Source: Tepidibacillus_B infernus
GTDB taxonomy: Bacteria; Bacillota; Bacilli; Tepidibacillales; Tepidibacillaceae
Assembly (NCBI RefSeq): GCF_048898065.1
Contig: NZ_JBLWFI010000001.1
Coordinates: 1,550,001 to 1,614,000, forward strand
Length of the DNA stretch: 64,000 nucleotides
Direction: 5' to 3'
In this document: one piece after another, positions 53,478-62,535 of the stretch
How the letters are laid out: every line of letters starts with the position of its first letter
Numbering within the stretch: position 1 is the stretch's first letter
Program-made: the position numbers and the translations under genes
The notes under the pieces: generated by a model
The model's database searches: none
What the model saw: the letters and a program-made list of their open reading frames with translations, nothing else
What the model was told of the DNA's origin: nothing

Positions 53478-54983
53478 TTATCTCATTCCATATTTACCAT
53501 AATGTTTTGCGATTTGGACTAAAGAACGCACCATCACACCTGTTCCACCTTTTTGCGTTGTGGCGGTTTCTTTATTCGACCATGCAGTTCCAGCAATATC
53601 AAGATGAATCCATGGCGTCTCTTCTGCAAATGCTCCGACAAACAATGCAGCGGTGATACTTCCGGCTAAACGGCCACCCGTATTTTTCAAATCAGCAATT
53701 TGGCTCTTAATTTGTTCCTTATATTCATCAAAGGTAGGTAATTGCCAAACTTTTTCTCCTGCCTTTTTCGCCGATTTCATAAAGTCCGCTAAAAATTCTT
53801 CATTATTCGTCATTGCGGCAGTGGTTACATCGCCTAGAGCAATTAAGACCGCACCTGTTAAAGTTGCCAAATCGATAATTCGTGAAGCACCTAAGTGTTT
53901 CGCATATGTGATTCCATCAGATAGGATTAAACGACCTTCTGCATCTGTATTTAGCACTTCAATCGTTTTTCCACTCATTGTCTTAATGACATCACCGGGC
54001 TTATAAGCTTTTCCAGAAGGCATATTTTCTGTTGAAGGAATAACCGCAACAACATTAACTTTTGGTCTTAAACGGCCAATCGCTTCCATCGCTCCAAGAA
54101 CAGCAGCGCCACCACCCATATCCATTTTCATTTCATCCATATTGGCTCCTGGTTTTAATGAGATGCCCCCCGTATCAAAAGTAAGTCCTTTACCAACAAA
54201 ACCAAGAACATCATCCCATTGTTCCCTACCACGATATTTCAATACGATCATCTTTGGTGGTTGTTCTGAGCCTTGAGCCACGGCTAATAAACCACCCATA
54301 CCTAAACGCTCCATTTCATCACGCTCAAGGATTTCATATTCCATCCCATAGCGGCGGGCAATTTCAATCGCTTTTTCAGCCATATGGGTTGGAGTCATCT
54401 TATTGCCAGGTGTATTAACAAGATCCCTAGCTAAATTTGTTCCTAATGCGTAAGCTGTTCCACATTCAATCCCATATTTAAGTTCATCAGAAACTTCTTC
54501 AGCGATCAGTTGAATCAGTTCAACCTGATGTTGCTCTTCCTTTTTTGAACTATATCCATCAAAACGATAATGAGCAAGATGAGCTCCTTCTGCAAATGAA
54601 TGTGTCACATGATGCTCATGTATATTTGGATGCTTGATTCCAAATGGGCAAGAGGCTACTTTTTTAGCTTTGACTTTAATCGCTGTTTTTACAGCTACGG
54701 CAGCAATTTCGCGAACCATATCTTGGTCAAACGCATCTTTCTCACCCAAACCAATGACCAAAATCCGTTTTGCAGAAATTTTACCAAAGGTATGTATCAA
54801 TGTTGTTTCTTTAGCCTTTCCAGTAATTTCTCCTTGTTGAATGAGATCAGAAATAGCTCCATCTAGTGCTTGATCCACATCAGCCAATTTACCTTGTGGC
54901 TTCGTATTTTCACTATAATGTCCTAATACAAGAAGATCTGTTTGAATCGATGTAACTGGTTGATTTAAAAATTCGATTTTCAT
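53478..54983 (-). CDS. pepA: Leucyl aminopeptidase (M17)
   Basis: 501 residues. Two-metal peptidase removing N-terminal residues. GKGLTFDTGGISLKPGANM holds the catalytic Lys and metal Asp; MKMDMGGGAAV and VLNTDAEGRLILSD hold the remaining ligands and the catalytic Arg. N-terminal macro-like domain normal. Corresponds to yuiE/pepA of B. subtilis, matching neighbours yuiA, yuiC and yuiF. Confidence 0.95.
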   Translation of the reverse strand: MKIEFLNQPVTSIQTDLLVLGHYSENTKPQGKLADVDQALDGAISDLIQQGEITGKAKETTLIHTFGKISAKRILVIGLGEKDAFDQDMVREIAAVAVKTAIKVKAKKVASCPFGIKHPNIHEHHVTHSFAEGAHLAHYRFDGYSSKKEEQHQVELIQLIAEEVSDELKYGIECGTAYALGTNLARDLVNTPGNKMTPTHMAEKAIEIARRYGMEYEILERDEMERLGMGGLLAVAQGSEQPPKMIVLKYRGREQWDDVLGFVGKGLTFDTGGISLKPGANMDEMKMDMGGGAAVLGAMEAIGRLRPKVNVVAVIPSTENMPSGKAYKPGDVIKTMSGKTIEVLNTDAEGRLILSDGITYAKHLGASRIIDLATLTGAVLIALGDVTTAAMTNNEEFLADFMKSAKKAGEKVWQLPTFDEYKEQIKSQIADLKNTGGRLAGSITAALFVGAFAEETPWIHLDIAGTAWSNKETATTQKGGTGVMVRSLVQIAKHYGKYGMR

Positions 54984-55077
54984 TTCAGCACCCCCAAAAT
55001 TTTTATTTTTAAACCTTACTGTTGCCCATTATACCTCGTTTACAATGAAAAATAAATTATTTCGATTATCTAAGTTT

Positions 55078-55458
55078 TCACTCCCCTTCGTCTAAGTGTA
55101 ATTTTACAAGAGGGAAATTGATTTTTTTCACTTCCTCAATCGTGATGCGTTTCTCTTCTGGTAAATAAGTTAATGCTTTTTCAATGTAGGCAATGACTGG
55201 TTCTAAATCTAAATCCCAGTATTTAGGACGATAAGGTTGTAAGTATTTATAGGCAGAATGAAAAAGTAGTCGAGAGCCGGAGATATTACCTGTTTGAAAA
55301 TGATAAATGGCAACAGCTACTTGTAACAACCCCTGTAAAAATTTATTCTGTTTGTCTATCATCCAAATCTCTTCAAGAAGATCATGGCATTCGTAATATT
55401 CGCCTTCATTGAATTTTTTAAAAAATTGATAGTATTCCTCTGGATATTTGCGTTGCAT
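55078..55458 (-). CDS. DUF309-domain protein
   Basis: 126 residues, all-helical. FFKKFNEGEYYECHDLLEEIW and LQGLLQVAVAIYHFQTGN are the DUF309 signature (His, Glu, Glu pattern). Function unknown. I use ATG 55458; GTG 55467 abuts the GGAG site. Confidence 0.85.
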   Translation of the reverse strand: MQRKYPEEYYQFFKKFNEGEYYECHDLLEEIWMIDKQNKFLQGLLQVAVAIYHFQTGNISGSRLLFHSAYKYLQPYRPKYWDLDLEPVIAYIEKALTYLPEEKRITIEEVKKINFPLVKLHLDEGE

Positions 55459-55590
55459 TTCGTTCACACTCCAAGCTCGCTCAATTTTGACTATATCTTT
55501 AATGTAGTAATATGATCATATCAAAGGAACCTGAGCCATGATAAGCAGAGAAGTGCAAAGAAAAAAAGAAGCAAGGAGATTCCTTACTTC

Positions 55591-56286
55591 TTACATTTCA
55601 GCATTAACCATTGCGACACGGTCGTACTGTTCTAATACTTTTTCCGTGACTTTTCCATTACCACGTTTGATCACATATACATCGACTCGTTTTTTGCCCC
55701 ACTGATCATAAACATCTTGAACGGTTTCAAAGTATAAATCAATCCGGTTTCCTTTTATTGCAGAACCTTTATCTGCTACGATTCCGTAACCATATCCATC
55801 AATATATAGAATTGTTCCTAATGGAAACACTTTTAAATCTGCGGCAATGGTTGAAATCCCCTCTGGATTTCTTCTTACTTTAACACCAGAGTAAGTAATT
55901 CCATATTCAGGATGGGAAATATCTTTTCCTGTTGATTCTACACCCGCTGTGTAGCCAGTCGCAACAACAGTAATTTTCTCATACTGTTTTTCCATTTTTG
56001 AAACCATGACAGCTTGTTTAGATCTTATAACTGATATTGAACGAGTTTCATTTTGATTAATTGTACTTATTTGGTTTTTTCGATTTTCGATTTGTAATTG
56101 TCTGATTTCATCTATATCAGTTGTAATTGCTTCCATTTTTGCTGGCTGTTCTTGTTGATTTAATTCTAACACATTAATTTGTTTTACTTCATTTTCACCA
56201 AACATCAATCCCATCGTTACAATGGGTGATATGACGAGTAACAGCAGTAATGCTATTTTTACTCGTCGATTTATATAGGTAGACAT
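55591..56286 (-). CDS. yuiC: 3D-domain (YuiC-like) cell-wall lytic protein
   Basis: 231 residues: one N-terminal membrane segment (IALLLLLVISPIVTMGLMF), a coiled spacer, and a C-terminal 3D domain VVATGYTAGVESTGK...IAADLKVFPLGTILYI...GIVADKGSAIKGNRIDLYF with the three conserved Asp. YuiC in B. subtilis is a stationary-phase muralytic enzyme (lytic transglycosylase-like). Start ATG 56286 after GAGAGGAGG; an earlier ATG at 56316 is in frame. Confidence 0.85.
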   Translation of the reverse strand: MSTYINRRVKIALLLLLVISPIVTMGLMFGENEVKQINVLELNQQEQPAKMEAITTDIDEIRQLQIENRKNQISTINQNETRSISVIRSKQAVMVSKMEKQYEKITVVATGYTAGVESTGKDISHPEYGITYSGVKVRRNPEGISTIAADLKVFPLGTILYIDGYGYGIVADKGSAIKGNRIDLYFETVQDVYDQWGKKRVDVYVIKRGNGKVTEKVLEQYDRVAMVNAEM

Positions 56287-56463
56287 TTTGTTATCTACCT
56301 CCTCTCCTAGTCTCATCTTTTCCTAGAAAAAAATTTTTTATACTTGTTTGATGAAAAAATAGGAAAGAAAGTAAATAAAACACTATAAAAAAAGTTAATA
56401 TATTGTTAAATGATTCAATATTGTCTACAATAAAAATAGCTATTAAAAAAGGAGGAATCATTT

Positions 56464-57162
56464 ATGCAACAAACATTACCCACCCAATTTGTTAGTTTTA
56501 TTTTTTTTAAATTAGACCCAGCCTTTCGACGTTTGCCAATAGAAGAACAACAAAAACGTAAAGAAGAATTTCGGAATGTTGTAGAGGAGTATAATCATCA
56601 TCCTGAGATGATGGTACTGACATATTCTTTAGTTGGACTTCGAGGGGATACAGACTTTTTGCTTTGGAGAATCTCCTATCAATTAGATTTATTTCAGGAA
56701 ATGACTACAAAATTATTACATACAGGTCTAGGACAATACCTTACCATTGCTTATTCTTATTTGTCCCTAACAAAGAGAAGCATCTATGTCGATAAAGCCA
56801 ATCCAGAACATCAAAATTCAAGAGCTCATATCGTGCCTGGACAAGGTAAATATTTATTCGTTTACCCCTTTATTAAAACAAGAGATTGGTATCACCTAAC
56901 CTTTGCGACAAGACAGGGAATGATGGATGAACATATTAAGGTAGGAATGAAATATCCGTCTGTTAAATTAAATACAACATACTCTTTTGGTATTGATGAT
57001 CAGGAATTTGTTGTTGCTTTTGAGTCAGACCATGTTCAAGACTTCTCCAATTTAGTTCAAGAACTAAGGGAATCAGAGGCAAGCCGTTATACGCTTCGTG
57101 ATGTTCCGATGTTTACATGTATTCGTAAAGAAACTGTATCCGAAATGTTAGATACGATATAG
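56464..57162 (+). CDS. hemQ: Chlorite dismutase-like protein, probable coproheme decarboxylase
   Basis: 232 residues. KYLFVYPFIKTRDWY holds the Tyr that forms the reactive radical in HemQ, and MDEHIKVGMKYPSVK holds the candidate proximal His; SRYTLRDVPMFT closes the domain. HemQ converts coproheme to heme b in Gram-positive heme synthesis. The alternative is a related heme-binding Cld-like protein. AAAGGAGGA before ATG; terminator follows. Confidence 0.85.
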   Translation: MQQTLPTQFVSFIFFKLDPAFRRLPIEEQQKRKEEFRNVVEEYNHHPEMMVLTYSLVGLRGDTDFLLWRISYQLDLFQEMTTKLLHTGLGQYLTIAYSYLSLTKRSIYVDKANPEHQNSRAHIVPGQGKYLFVYPFIKTRDWYHLTFATRQGMMDEHIKVGMKYPSVKLNTTYSFGIDDQEFVVAFESDHVQDFSNLVQELRESEASRYTLRDVPMFTCIRKETVSEMLDTI

Positions 57163-57194
57163 GAATAACCCACAAAATTAAAAATGATAAAAAT

Positions 57195-57228
57195 AAGGGG
57201 TGAGAATCGTTGTTGATTCACACCCCTT
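57195..57228. terminator. Bidirectional terminator
   Basis: AAGGGGTG(a)GAATC/GATTC(a)CACCCCTT between convergent hemQ and yuiA. Confidence 0.85.
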
Positions 57229-57261
57229 CATAATTTTCCGTTTTATATTGTAGTGGATCAC

Positions 57262-57393
57262 TTATGCTACTTCCTCTTCTCCTTGTTTACCAGTTCCTTC
57301 ACATGCTGGACAAGTTTCAGAGCCACCTTCTAAGAGATCGTAGTAACCTTGCCCTTCACAGTATTCACAGATATGATCGCTATAACCTTTCAT
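57262..57393 (-). CDS. yuiA: YuiA-family zinc-ribbon-like small protein
   Basis: 43 residues: two CxxC pairs in the DnaJ-like form CEYCEGQGYY and GGSETCPACEGTGK, then an acidic tail. This is the YuiA pattern and lies in the yui-like neighbourhood. ATG 57393 is 8 bases after GGAGG; ATG 57399 is too close. Probably binds zinc; function unknown. Too short for most gene callers. Confidence 0.85.
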   Translation of the reverse strand: MKGYSDHICEYCEGQGYYDLLEGGSETCPACEGTGKQGEEEVA

Positions 57394-57521
57394 ACCCATC
57401 GCCTCCGTTCAGATAGATTACTAAAAATATATCAATAATTCAGAAAATTATAAAGCTTTATTTTATCGCTTATTTGTCCAATTTCCTTCATGTAAGCGAA
57501 AACATCAAACTGTTAAAGTTA

Positions 57522-57998
57522 TTATTTAAAGATTTTATAACTGTTGTAACCATAGTTCCTAAAGGTTTGAAAGGGTAAAATTTCTAGTCGATGCCTATTC
57601 ACTTGAAACGTTTTTAGAAAATTGGCCATAAATTCAGTCGTGTTAGGATCGTTAATAAGTTCTTCAATCGGCAGAAAAATAGCCTCTTCAATTTCACCAA
57701 GTCTTGGCTTAGGATCTCCACCTAAATATTCAAGATAAAACAGAATCAAATGATCGCTAATACCTGTTTTTAATACACCAGTTCTCCCACCAACGATTCC
57801 TAAAATTTTGGCATCAATAGACGTTTCCTCTTTAATTTCCCTTATAACCGCCTCATCCATCGTTTCGTTTGGGCCGACAAAACCTCCTGGAAAAGTCCAT
57901 AGCCCTTTGGTTTTGCTATATGATTTTTTAACAGCTAATACTTTCCCTTCCTTTAAAACAAGACCCCCAACTCCTAGCCACACATCTTGTTTTCTCAT
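57522..57998 (-). CDS. Nudix hydrolase
   Basis: 158 residues with an intact Nudix box: GGFVGPNETMDEAVIREIKEETSI. VGGLVLKEGKVLAVKK and LWTFPGG precede it. The C-terminal LINDPNTTEFMANFL tail is longer than in MutT. Substrate unknown. AGGTGAAACGAAC before ATG. Confidence 0.88.
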   Translation of the reverse strand: MRKQDVWLGVGGLVLKEGKVLAVKKSYSKTKGLWTFPGGFVGPNETMDEAVIREIKEETSIDAKILGIVGGRTGVLKTGISDHLILFYLEYLGGDPKPRLGEIEEAIFLPIEELINDPNTTEFMANFLKTFQVNRHRLEILPFQTFRNYGYNSYKIFK

Positions 57999-58105
57999 GT
58001 TCGTTTCACCTCATTTTTTAGCATATCATATAGAAACAATAAAAAAAATAAAGAGTCATTTTACTAACGACTCTCATGGATAAATGAAGATTTGTTTATT
58101 TCATT

Positions 58106-59308
58106 TTAGCCTAACAGTTTGCCTTTTTTGATGACTAATGGTAACCCACCTATTGAGTATAGATATCGGTTATCAATGAGTTGTTTCATTATTAAAGCTG
58201 TATAACCAGTCATTTTACGATTTCCTACTTTTCCGATTGCTTCTCCTTTCCCTAGGGAAGCTACGGTTCCACGGAGATTAAACTTAAACGGTTTTAAGTC
58301 CATTTTACCATTTCGGACATAAGAAGTAATTTGTTTTGCTAGATGTTCTCCTTGTTGAACAGCAATTTGGGCTGTTGGTGGATAAGGTCTGCCTTCTTCA
58401 TTAAAGACAATTGAATTATCGCCGATAATAAATACATCTTGATAACCAGGTGCTCGCAGAAACTCGTCTACTTTTATGCGCGCTCTCATGGTTTCAATAC
58501 CTAACATTTCAATCAATTTATTACCTCTAACTCCACCAGTCCAAACTACCGTACCCGCCTTTATTTCTTCCCCATCAGCCAGTGTGACGCCTTCCTCTGT
58601 GCATGCTTTAATAGGTGTATTGATTTTAAATTCTACCCCTTTGTTCTTTAAAACTTCAATCGCATAATCCACTAACTGAGGATCAAAACCTGGCAATGCA
58701 CTTGGAGCAGCTTCAATATTAATAATTCTAACCTTTTTGGGATTCACTTCAAATTGTTCACAGAGTTCTGGAATACGGTCAGCCAATTCTCCAACAAATT
58801 CAATACCTGTAAATCCTGCACCTCCAACGATAAAGGTAAGATATTCAGGATGTCCAGGCTCATTTTTATACTTCGCAAACATATATTCAATATGTTCCCT
58901 GATTAGTTGCACCGAATTAATACTACGAATGGTAAAGGCATATTCTTTTAGCCCCTCAATTCCAAAGGTTTCAACTTCGCTTCCTAAAGCAATAACCAAG
59001 ATGTCATAAGTTAATCCTTGCCCATTATCCAGTGTAACCTTTCGTTCATTCTGAATATCAATCGCTACAACTTCTGCTTTAATAAAGTTAATCCTGTCTT
59101 TATCAATTAACTCATCTAAATCAATTTTAATCCTGCGAGGATCTACAGTTCCTGCAGCTGGTTGGTGTAAATGCGTCGTAATATAGTGGTAATCATGTTT
59201 ATTGACCAAGGTAATATCGGCTTCATTATAATGTAATTCCTTTTGTAAACGTAATGCAGTGGTTAGCCCGCCGTAACCGGCACCGAGTATTAGAATCTTT
59301 GGTGTCAT
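58106..59308 (-). CDS. Type II NADH dehydrogenase (NDH-2, YumB-like)
   Basis: 400 residues. FAD motif ILILGAGYGGLTTALRL, NADH motif TFIVGGAGFTGIEFVGELA, and the second FAD motif DVFIIGDNSIVF followed by PPTAQIAVQQGEHLA, the quinone-binding area. Membrane-associated, non-proton-pumping NADH:menaquinone oxidoreductase. Its promoter overlaps a candidate Rex site, consistent with NADH/NAD+ control of ndh in Bacillota. Confidence 0.92.
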   Translation of the reverse strand: MTPKILILGAGYGGLTTALRLQKELHYNEADITLVNKHDYHYITTHLHQPAAGTVDPRRIKIDLDELIDKDRINFIKAEVVAIDIQNERKVTLDNGQGLTYDILVIALGSEVETFGIEGLKEYAFTIRSINSVQLIREHIEYMFAKYKNEPGHPEYLTFIVGGAGFTGIEFVGELADRIPELCEQFEVNPKKVRIINIEAAPSALPGFDPQLVDYAIEVLKNKGVEFKINTPIKACTEEGVTLADGEEIKAGTVVWTGGVRGNKLIEMLGIETMRARIKVDEFLRAPGYQDVFIIGDNSIVFNEEGRPYPPTAQIAVQQGEHLAKQITSYVRNGKMDLKPFKFNLRGTVASLGKGEAIGKVGNRKMTGYTALIMKQLIDNRYLYSIGGLPLVIKKGKLLG

Positions 59309-59409
59309 ACACTCACATCCCCATCATATAATCTTTTTCTTTTCTTTATGTGTTTTAGCGTTCCCCAATTCCTTGCTTTTTAAAGTGGAACGTACCTGTT
59401 ATGTTTTGG

Positions 59410-59438
59410 ATTGTACATCATTTCACAAATTAAGACAA
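59410..59438 (-). promoter_or_regulatory. ndh promoter with candidate Rex operator
   Basis: Minus strand TTGTCT, 17 bases, TACAAT. Overlapping it, TTGTGAAATGATGTACAA (59428-59411) matches the Rex consensus TTGTGAAnnnnTTCACAA at 12 of 14 defined positions. Confidence 0.55.
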
Positions 59439-59532
59439 CATAATTTAACATTGTTATATTTTTCACTATAAAAATAGTGTTAATATATGAATATCATACC
59501 ATGCTATTTGTTAAATTTAAAGTATAATTAAT

Positions 59533-59585
59533 CCCATAAAAGTGACGATCCCTCCTTCGAAGCGCATTCTGACTACTTTTGTGGG
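59533..59585. other. Long hairpin between ndh and the Rrf2 gene
   Basis: CCCATAAAAGT pairs with ACTTTTGTGGG (one G-T pair) around a 31-base loop. No T-run on either side, so not an obvious terminator. The rest of the 312-base intergenic stretch 59309-59620 holds only the ndh promoter and the Rrf2 terminator. Confidence 0.5.
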
Positions 59586-59604
59586 AACCCATCATAAAAT
59601 CCTA

Positions 59605-59645
59605 ACCAATAAAAAAAGAGCTAAAGCGAATCAATCATCGCTTTA
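59605..59645 (-). terminator. Terminator of the Rrf2 regulator gene
   Basis: Minus strand AAAGCGA-TGATTGAT-TCGCTTT then AGCTCTTTTTTT; overlaps the last codons. Confidence 0.8.
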
Positions 59646-60052
59646 CCTCCTATTGTTAAATCAGCCAAATTAAGTGCATCTAATACACTAGCCATCGATT
59701 CTCTAACTTTTTCCCAAACCATCTTTGTTGAACAGTCTTCGGTCTTGTTACAGCAATTTCCGTCTTCATCTTCAAGACAATCAATAATATTCATTGAACC
59801 TTCTAGAACACGGACGATATCACCTACAATCACTTTTTCAGGTTCATTGGCTAAACGGTAACCACCTTTTGCACCACGAACACTTTTGACTAAGCCAGCT
59901 TTTCTTAAATCAACAAAAATTTGCTCCAAAAAAGGTTCAGGTATATGTTCATCTTTTGCGATTTGACGCAATGGGATAGGCTTTGTAAGTCCTGATTTTG
60001 CTAAATATACCATTGCTCGAAGTCCATAATGACCACGTGAAGAAAGCCTCAT
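59621..60052 (-). CDS. Rrf2-family regulator with IscR-like cysteines
   Basis: 143 residues. HTH: MRLSSRGHYGLRAMVYLA, then PLRQIAKDEHIPEPFLEQIF and VRGAKGGYRLA. Cysteines in IIDCLEDEDGNCCNKTEDC sit where IscR binds its Fe-S cluster, unlike CymR, which lacks them; so it is likely an Fe-S or redox sensor. ATG 60052 lies 6 bases after GGGAGGAG. It precedes ndh on the same strand and is divergent from the FNR gene. Confidence 0.88.
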   Translation of the reverse strand: MRLSSRGHYGLRAMVYLAKSGLTKPIPLRQIAKDEHIPEPFLEQIFVDLRKAGLVKSVRGAKGGYRLANEPEKVIVGDIVRVLEGSMNIIDCLEDEDGNCCNKTEDCSTKMVWEKVRESMASVLDALNLADLTIGGKAMIDSL

Positions 60053-60282
60053 CAGGTACTCCTCCCTCAATAGGAATAAGTTCCTATTTCATTATACTTT
60101 AGGTCTTTACAATTAACTTTTTCTTAACGTATTTTTATTGTATTCACTCTAATCCAGCGTGTCAAATAAAGTTAATTTGGAATTTTGCAATTGTTCTCAC
60201 AAAAACTTCTTTAAAAACCATCTTTTCCAGTTTATAATTGACTAGGGGATGTGTAAAAATCATGCAAAGGTGGGGAAAAATC

Positions 60283-61272
60283 ATGTTACATGATGAAAAG
60301 GTTTACGAAATCACTGTAATAGGCGGAGGGCCTGCTGGCTTATTTGCCACATTTTATGCAGGGATGAGGGGAGCAAGTGTTAAGTTAATTGAAAGCATGC
60401 CTCAACTTGGCGGACAACTAGCTGCGTTATATCCCGAAAAATATATTTATGATGTAGCTGGATTTCCAAAAGTACTTGCTGCTGACTTAGTTAAGCGCTT
60501 AGAAGAACAAGTTTCACAATTTGAGCCAACCATTTGTTTAGAAGAAAAAGTGGTTAACGTTGAAAAAAATAGCGATGGTAACTTTGTTTTAACTACAGAT
60601 AAAGGCACTCATTTATCTAAGGCCATCATTATTACTGCAGGTATTGGTGCTTTCGAACCACGTAAGCTTGAACTTGAAGGCGCTGAAAAGTATGAAAAGA
60701 AAAACTTACATTATTTTGTTAGCGACTTAAATATATTTAAAGATCGTAAGGTACTTCTATTTGGTGGTGGGGACTCTGCAGTCGACTGGGCACTTATGCT
60801 TGAAAACATCGCTAAAGAAGTAACGATTATTCACCGTAGGGATAAATTCCGTGCACATGAGCATAGTGTAGAAAGATTGTACGATTCTAAAGTAAACGTT
60901 ATCGTTCCTCGTGTTATCACAAAATTAGAAGGTGACAACGTCATTGAAAAAGTAACCATTGCAAATCCTAAAGGTGGAGATGAGCAAGTGATTGAGGTTG
61001 ACGATTTAATTGTTAACTTTGGTTTTGTTTCCTCATTAGGGCCAATTGCGGAATGGGGATTAGAAATTAAAAACGGTGGAATCGTTGTAGACTCAACAAT
61101 GAAGACAAATATCGATGGAATTTATGCTGCTGGAGATATTGCTACATATGAAGGAAAAATTAAATTGATTGCTTCAGGATTTGGTGAGGCACCTACAGCT
61201 GTCAATAATGCCAAACACTATATTAACCCTGACGAAAGAGTACAACCAGTTCATAGCAGTAGTAAACACTAA
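60283..61272 (+). CDS. Ferredoxin/flavodoxin-NADP+ reductase (YumC type)
   Basis: 329 residues. FAD motif VIGGGPAGLFATFYAGMRG, MPQLGGQLAALYPEKYIYDVAGF, NADP motif VLLFGGGDSAVDWAL with HRRDKFRAHE, and the C-terminal GIYAAGDIATYEGKIKLIASGFGE that stacks on FAD. It looks like thioredoxin reductase but has no CxxC, as in YumC. ATG 60283 follows AAGGTGGGG by 7 bases; the open frame upstream lacks support. Confidence 0.93.
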   Translation: MLHDEKVYEITVIGGGPAGLFATFYAGMRGASVKLIESMPQLGGQLAALYPEKYIYDVAGFPKVLAADLVKRLEEQVSQFEPTICLEEKVVNVEKNSDGNFVLTTDKGTHLSKAIIITAGIGAFEPRKLELEGAEKYEKKNLHYFVSDLNIFKDRKVLLFGGGDSAVDWALMLENIAKEVTIIHRRDKFRAHEHSVERLYDSKVNVIVPRVITKLEGDNVIEKVTIANPKGGDEQVIEVDDLIVNFGFVSSLGPIAEWGLEIKNGGIVVDSTMKTNIDGIYAAGDIATYEGKIKLIASGFGEAPTAVNNAKHYINPDERVQPVHSSSKH

Positions 61273-61288
61273 TCTTTTGAGAGGTAAG

Positions 61289-61320
61289 AAAAAAAGGTCG
61301 TTTAAAAAACGGCCTTTTTT
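61289..61320 (+). terminator. Terminator of the FNR gene
   Basis: AAAAAAGGTCGTTT/AAACGGCCTTTTTT. Confidence 0.88.
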
Positions 61321-61397
61321 ATACGTTAGGAAGGTATAAATTTTAGCAAGAGGTAACTCGACGTTGCTAAAAATTTTAAGTTCCAAGTATAAGTGCA

Positions 61398-61450
61398 ACT
61401 TAGGCTTCTGCCTGCATCAAAGATTTGGCATAAGCCAAGTTTTCTTTATT
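61398..61450. other. Second long hairpin downstream of the FNR gene
   Basis: ACTTAGGCTTCTGCC pairs with GGCATAAGCCAAGT (two bulged or mismatched bases) around 14 bases, followed by TTTCTTTATTT. Just upstream, AAATTTTAGCAA pairs with TTGCTAAAAATTT. Possible second terminator or relic of an inserted element. Confidence 0.5.
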
Positions 61451-61537
61451 TGTAATAGAAAGTATTTTTCTCTTGTATATTTTATTCCCCATTACACAAA
61501 ATAAGAGATATATGATGATGATAGGGGGACTTCTTGA

Positions 61538-61729
61538 ATGAGAACGTTGATCAATACACTTTACACGCTTCTCTTATTGGTGTTAACGATCATTCTTCCA
61601 CTAAGTATTCTTTTTAGCCGCGTTCCAGTGGGTAGCCATATTGACGCGATTGTTGGTGCGATCTTTGCTTTTATTCTAATGGTTAGTTATATCGTCTATA
61701 CCTATTGGTTAGGTTTTTGGAATTCATGA
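61538..61729 (+). CDS. Small membrane protein, unknown
   Basis: 63 residues with two predicted membrane helices (LYTLLLLVLTIILPLSILF and IVGAIFAFILMVSYIVYTYW) joined by SRVPVGSHID. GGGGGA site before ATG. No family recognised. It lies 15 bases before the zinc-ribbon gene and is probably in one operon with it. Confidence 0.68.
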   Translation: MRTLINTLYTLLLLVLTIILPLSILFSRVPVGSHIDAIVGAIFAFILMVSYIVYTYWLGFWNS

Positions 61730-61744
61730 TGTGGAGGGGTCACG

Positions 61745-62002
61745 ATGTCGTATATTTGTCCAGTTTGTAATGGGTTAATGTCATTAGAAGCAACCTGTCC
61801 CCATTGTCATCATCAATTAGATGATTTTGGTCGAATTGACCAGCTTTGGGGTCCATATTCACCCTATAGAGAAATTAATGAATTAAGATTGATAAACGGC
61901 TATCCCGATGATGAACAAAACCACCAATGCATCCATATTACCTCTTGTCCTGCATGTGGCCAAGATCAAATCATACGTATTGATGAGATATTTCAAGGAT
62001 AG
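61745..62002 (+). CDS. Zinc-ribbon protein, unknown
   Basis: 85 residues with two CxxC knuckles near the N-terminus (CPVCNGLMSLEATCPHC) and another CPAC near the C-terminus, consistent with zinc binding. The middle has LWGPYSPYREINE. GTGGAGGGG before ATG. The frame stays open for 65 more codons after its TAG stop (62000-62002). Confidence 0.68.
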   Translation: MSYICPVCNGLMSLEATCPHCHHQLDDFGRIDQLWGPYSPYREINELRLINGYPDDEQNHQCIHITSCPACGQDQIIRIDEIFQG

Positions 62003-62200
62003 GGAAATCTTTGTTTTTCTTTTGTTGATAGACCTTTTGGAGTTGGATCTTTACGATTTTCGTATGAAGCCGATCAATCTTTTGGCTTAATGCAAGGACA
62101 AGGGGATGATGGAAACCAAGTTTCATCCCTTGTACTTCCATTTCCCTTCTCAGCCGTTTTTATCTTTGAATTACAAGGGAAAGAAACTTTTATACAATAG
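62003..62200 (+). other. Open frame continuing past the zinc-ribbon stop codon
   Basis: In the same frame as the preceding gene, 65 sense codons run to TAG at 62198. The reading includes VDRPFGVGSLRFSYEADQSF and LPFPFSAVFIFELQGKE, which look protein-like. No start codon or ribosome site of its own is evident. It may be the remnant of a longer C-terminus or of another gene. Confidence 0.35.
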
Positions 62201-62269
62201 CATACAGGAGGCGCTTTTCTTTTTCAAACCTCAATTTAATTCATTACATGAATGGAACCCTTATTTAAA

Positions 62270-62314
62270 CTAGAAATTTAAGGATAAAATAATCCCTAAA
62301 ACTACCTTTTTCAT
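62270..62314 (-). CDS. Possible 14-residue hydrophobic peptide
   Basis: AAAAGGAGGTG, 6 bases, ATG, then MKKVVLGIILSLNF and TAG. The very strong ribosome site and the Lys-Lys-hydrophobic start resemble the signal-peptide part of RNPP pheromone precursors, but the peptide ends too early for one. It is divergent from the RNPP-like regulator. Otherwise 62201-62475 holds nothing I recognise. Confidence 0.35.
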   Translation of the reverse strand: MKKVVLGIILSLNF

Positions 62315-62475
62315 TTATCTGCACCTCCTTTTTTGTTGCCATCATTATATATAAATACAAAAATTCCTGTATTTGCCTTTATTTGCGATCTAACCTGATT
62401 AATGCGCTATTTCCTCATAAATTCTCGCTCACTTATTAAAAATGATAATAATAAGAATATTTATAAATCTATTAT

Positions 62476-62504
62476 TTGTAAATTTAAGTAGTTTTTCCTA
62501 TAAT
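62476..62504 (+). promoter_or_regulatory. Promoter of the HTH/TPR regulator
   Basis: TTGTAA, 17 bases, TATAAT; 31 bases before the start codon. Confidence 0.6.
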
Positions 62505-62535
62505 AGACTTAAAAATCACTAATTTTCGGGTGATT

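Noticed and set aside
62097..62134. ACAAGGG/CCCTTGT inverted repeat as a terminator
   Set aside because: No T-run on either strand, and it lies in a frame that appears to have been coding.
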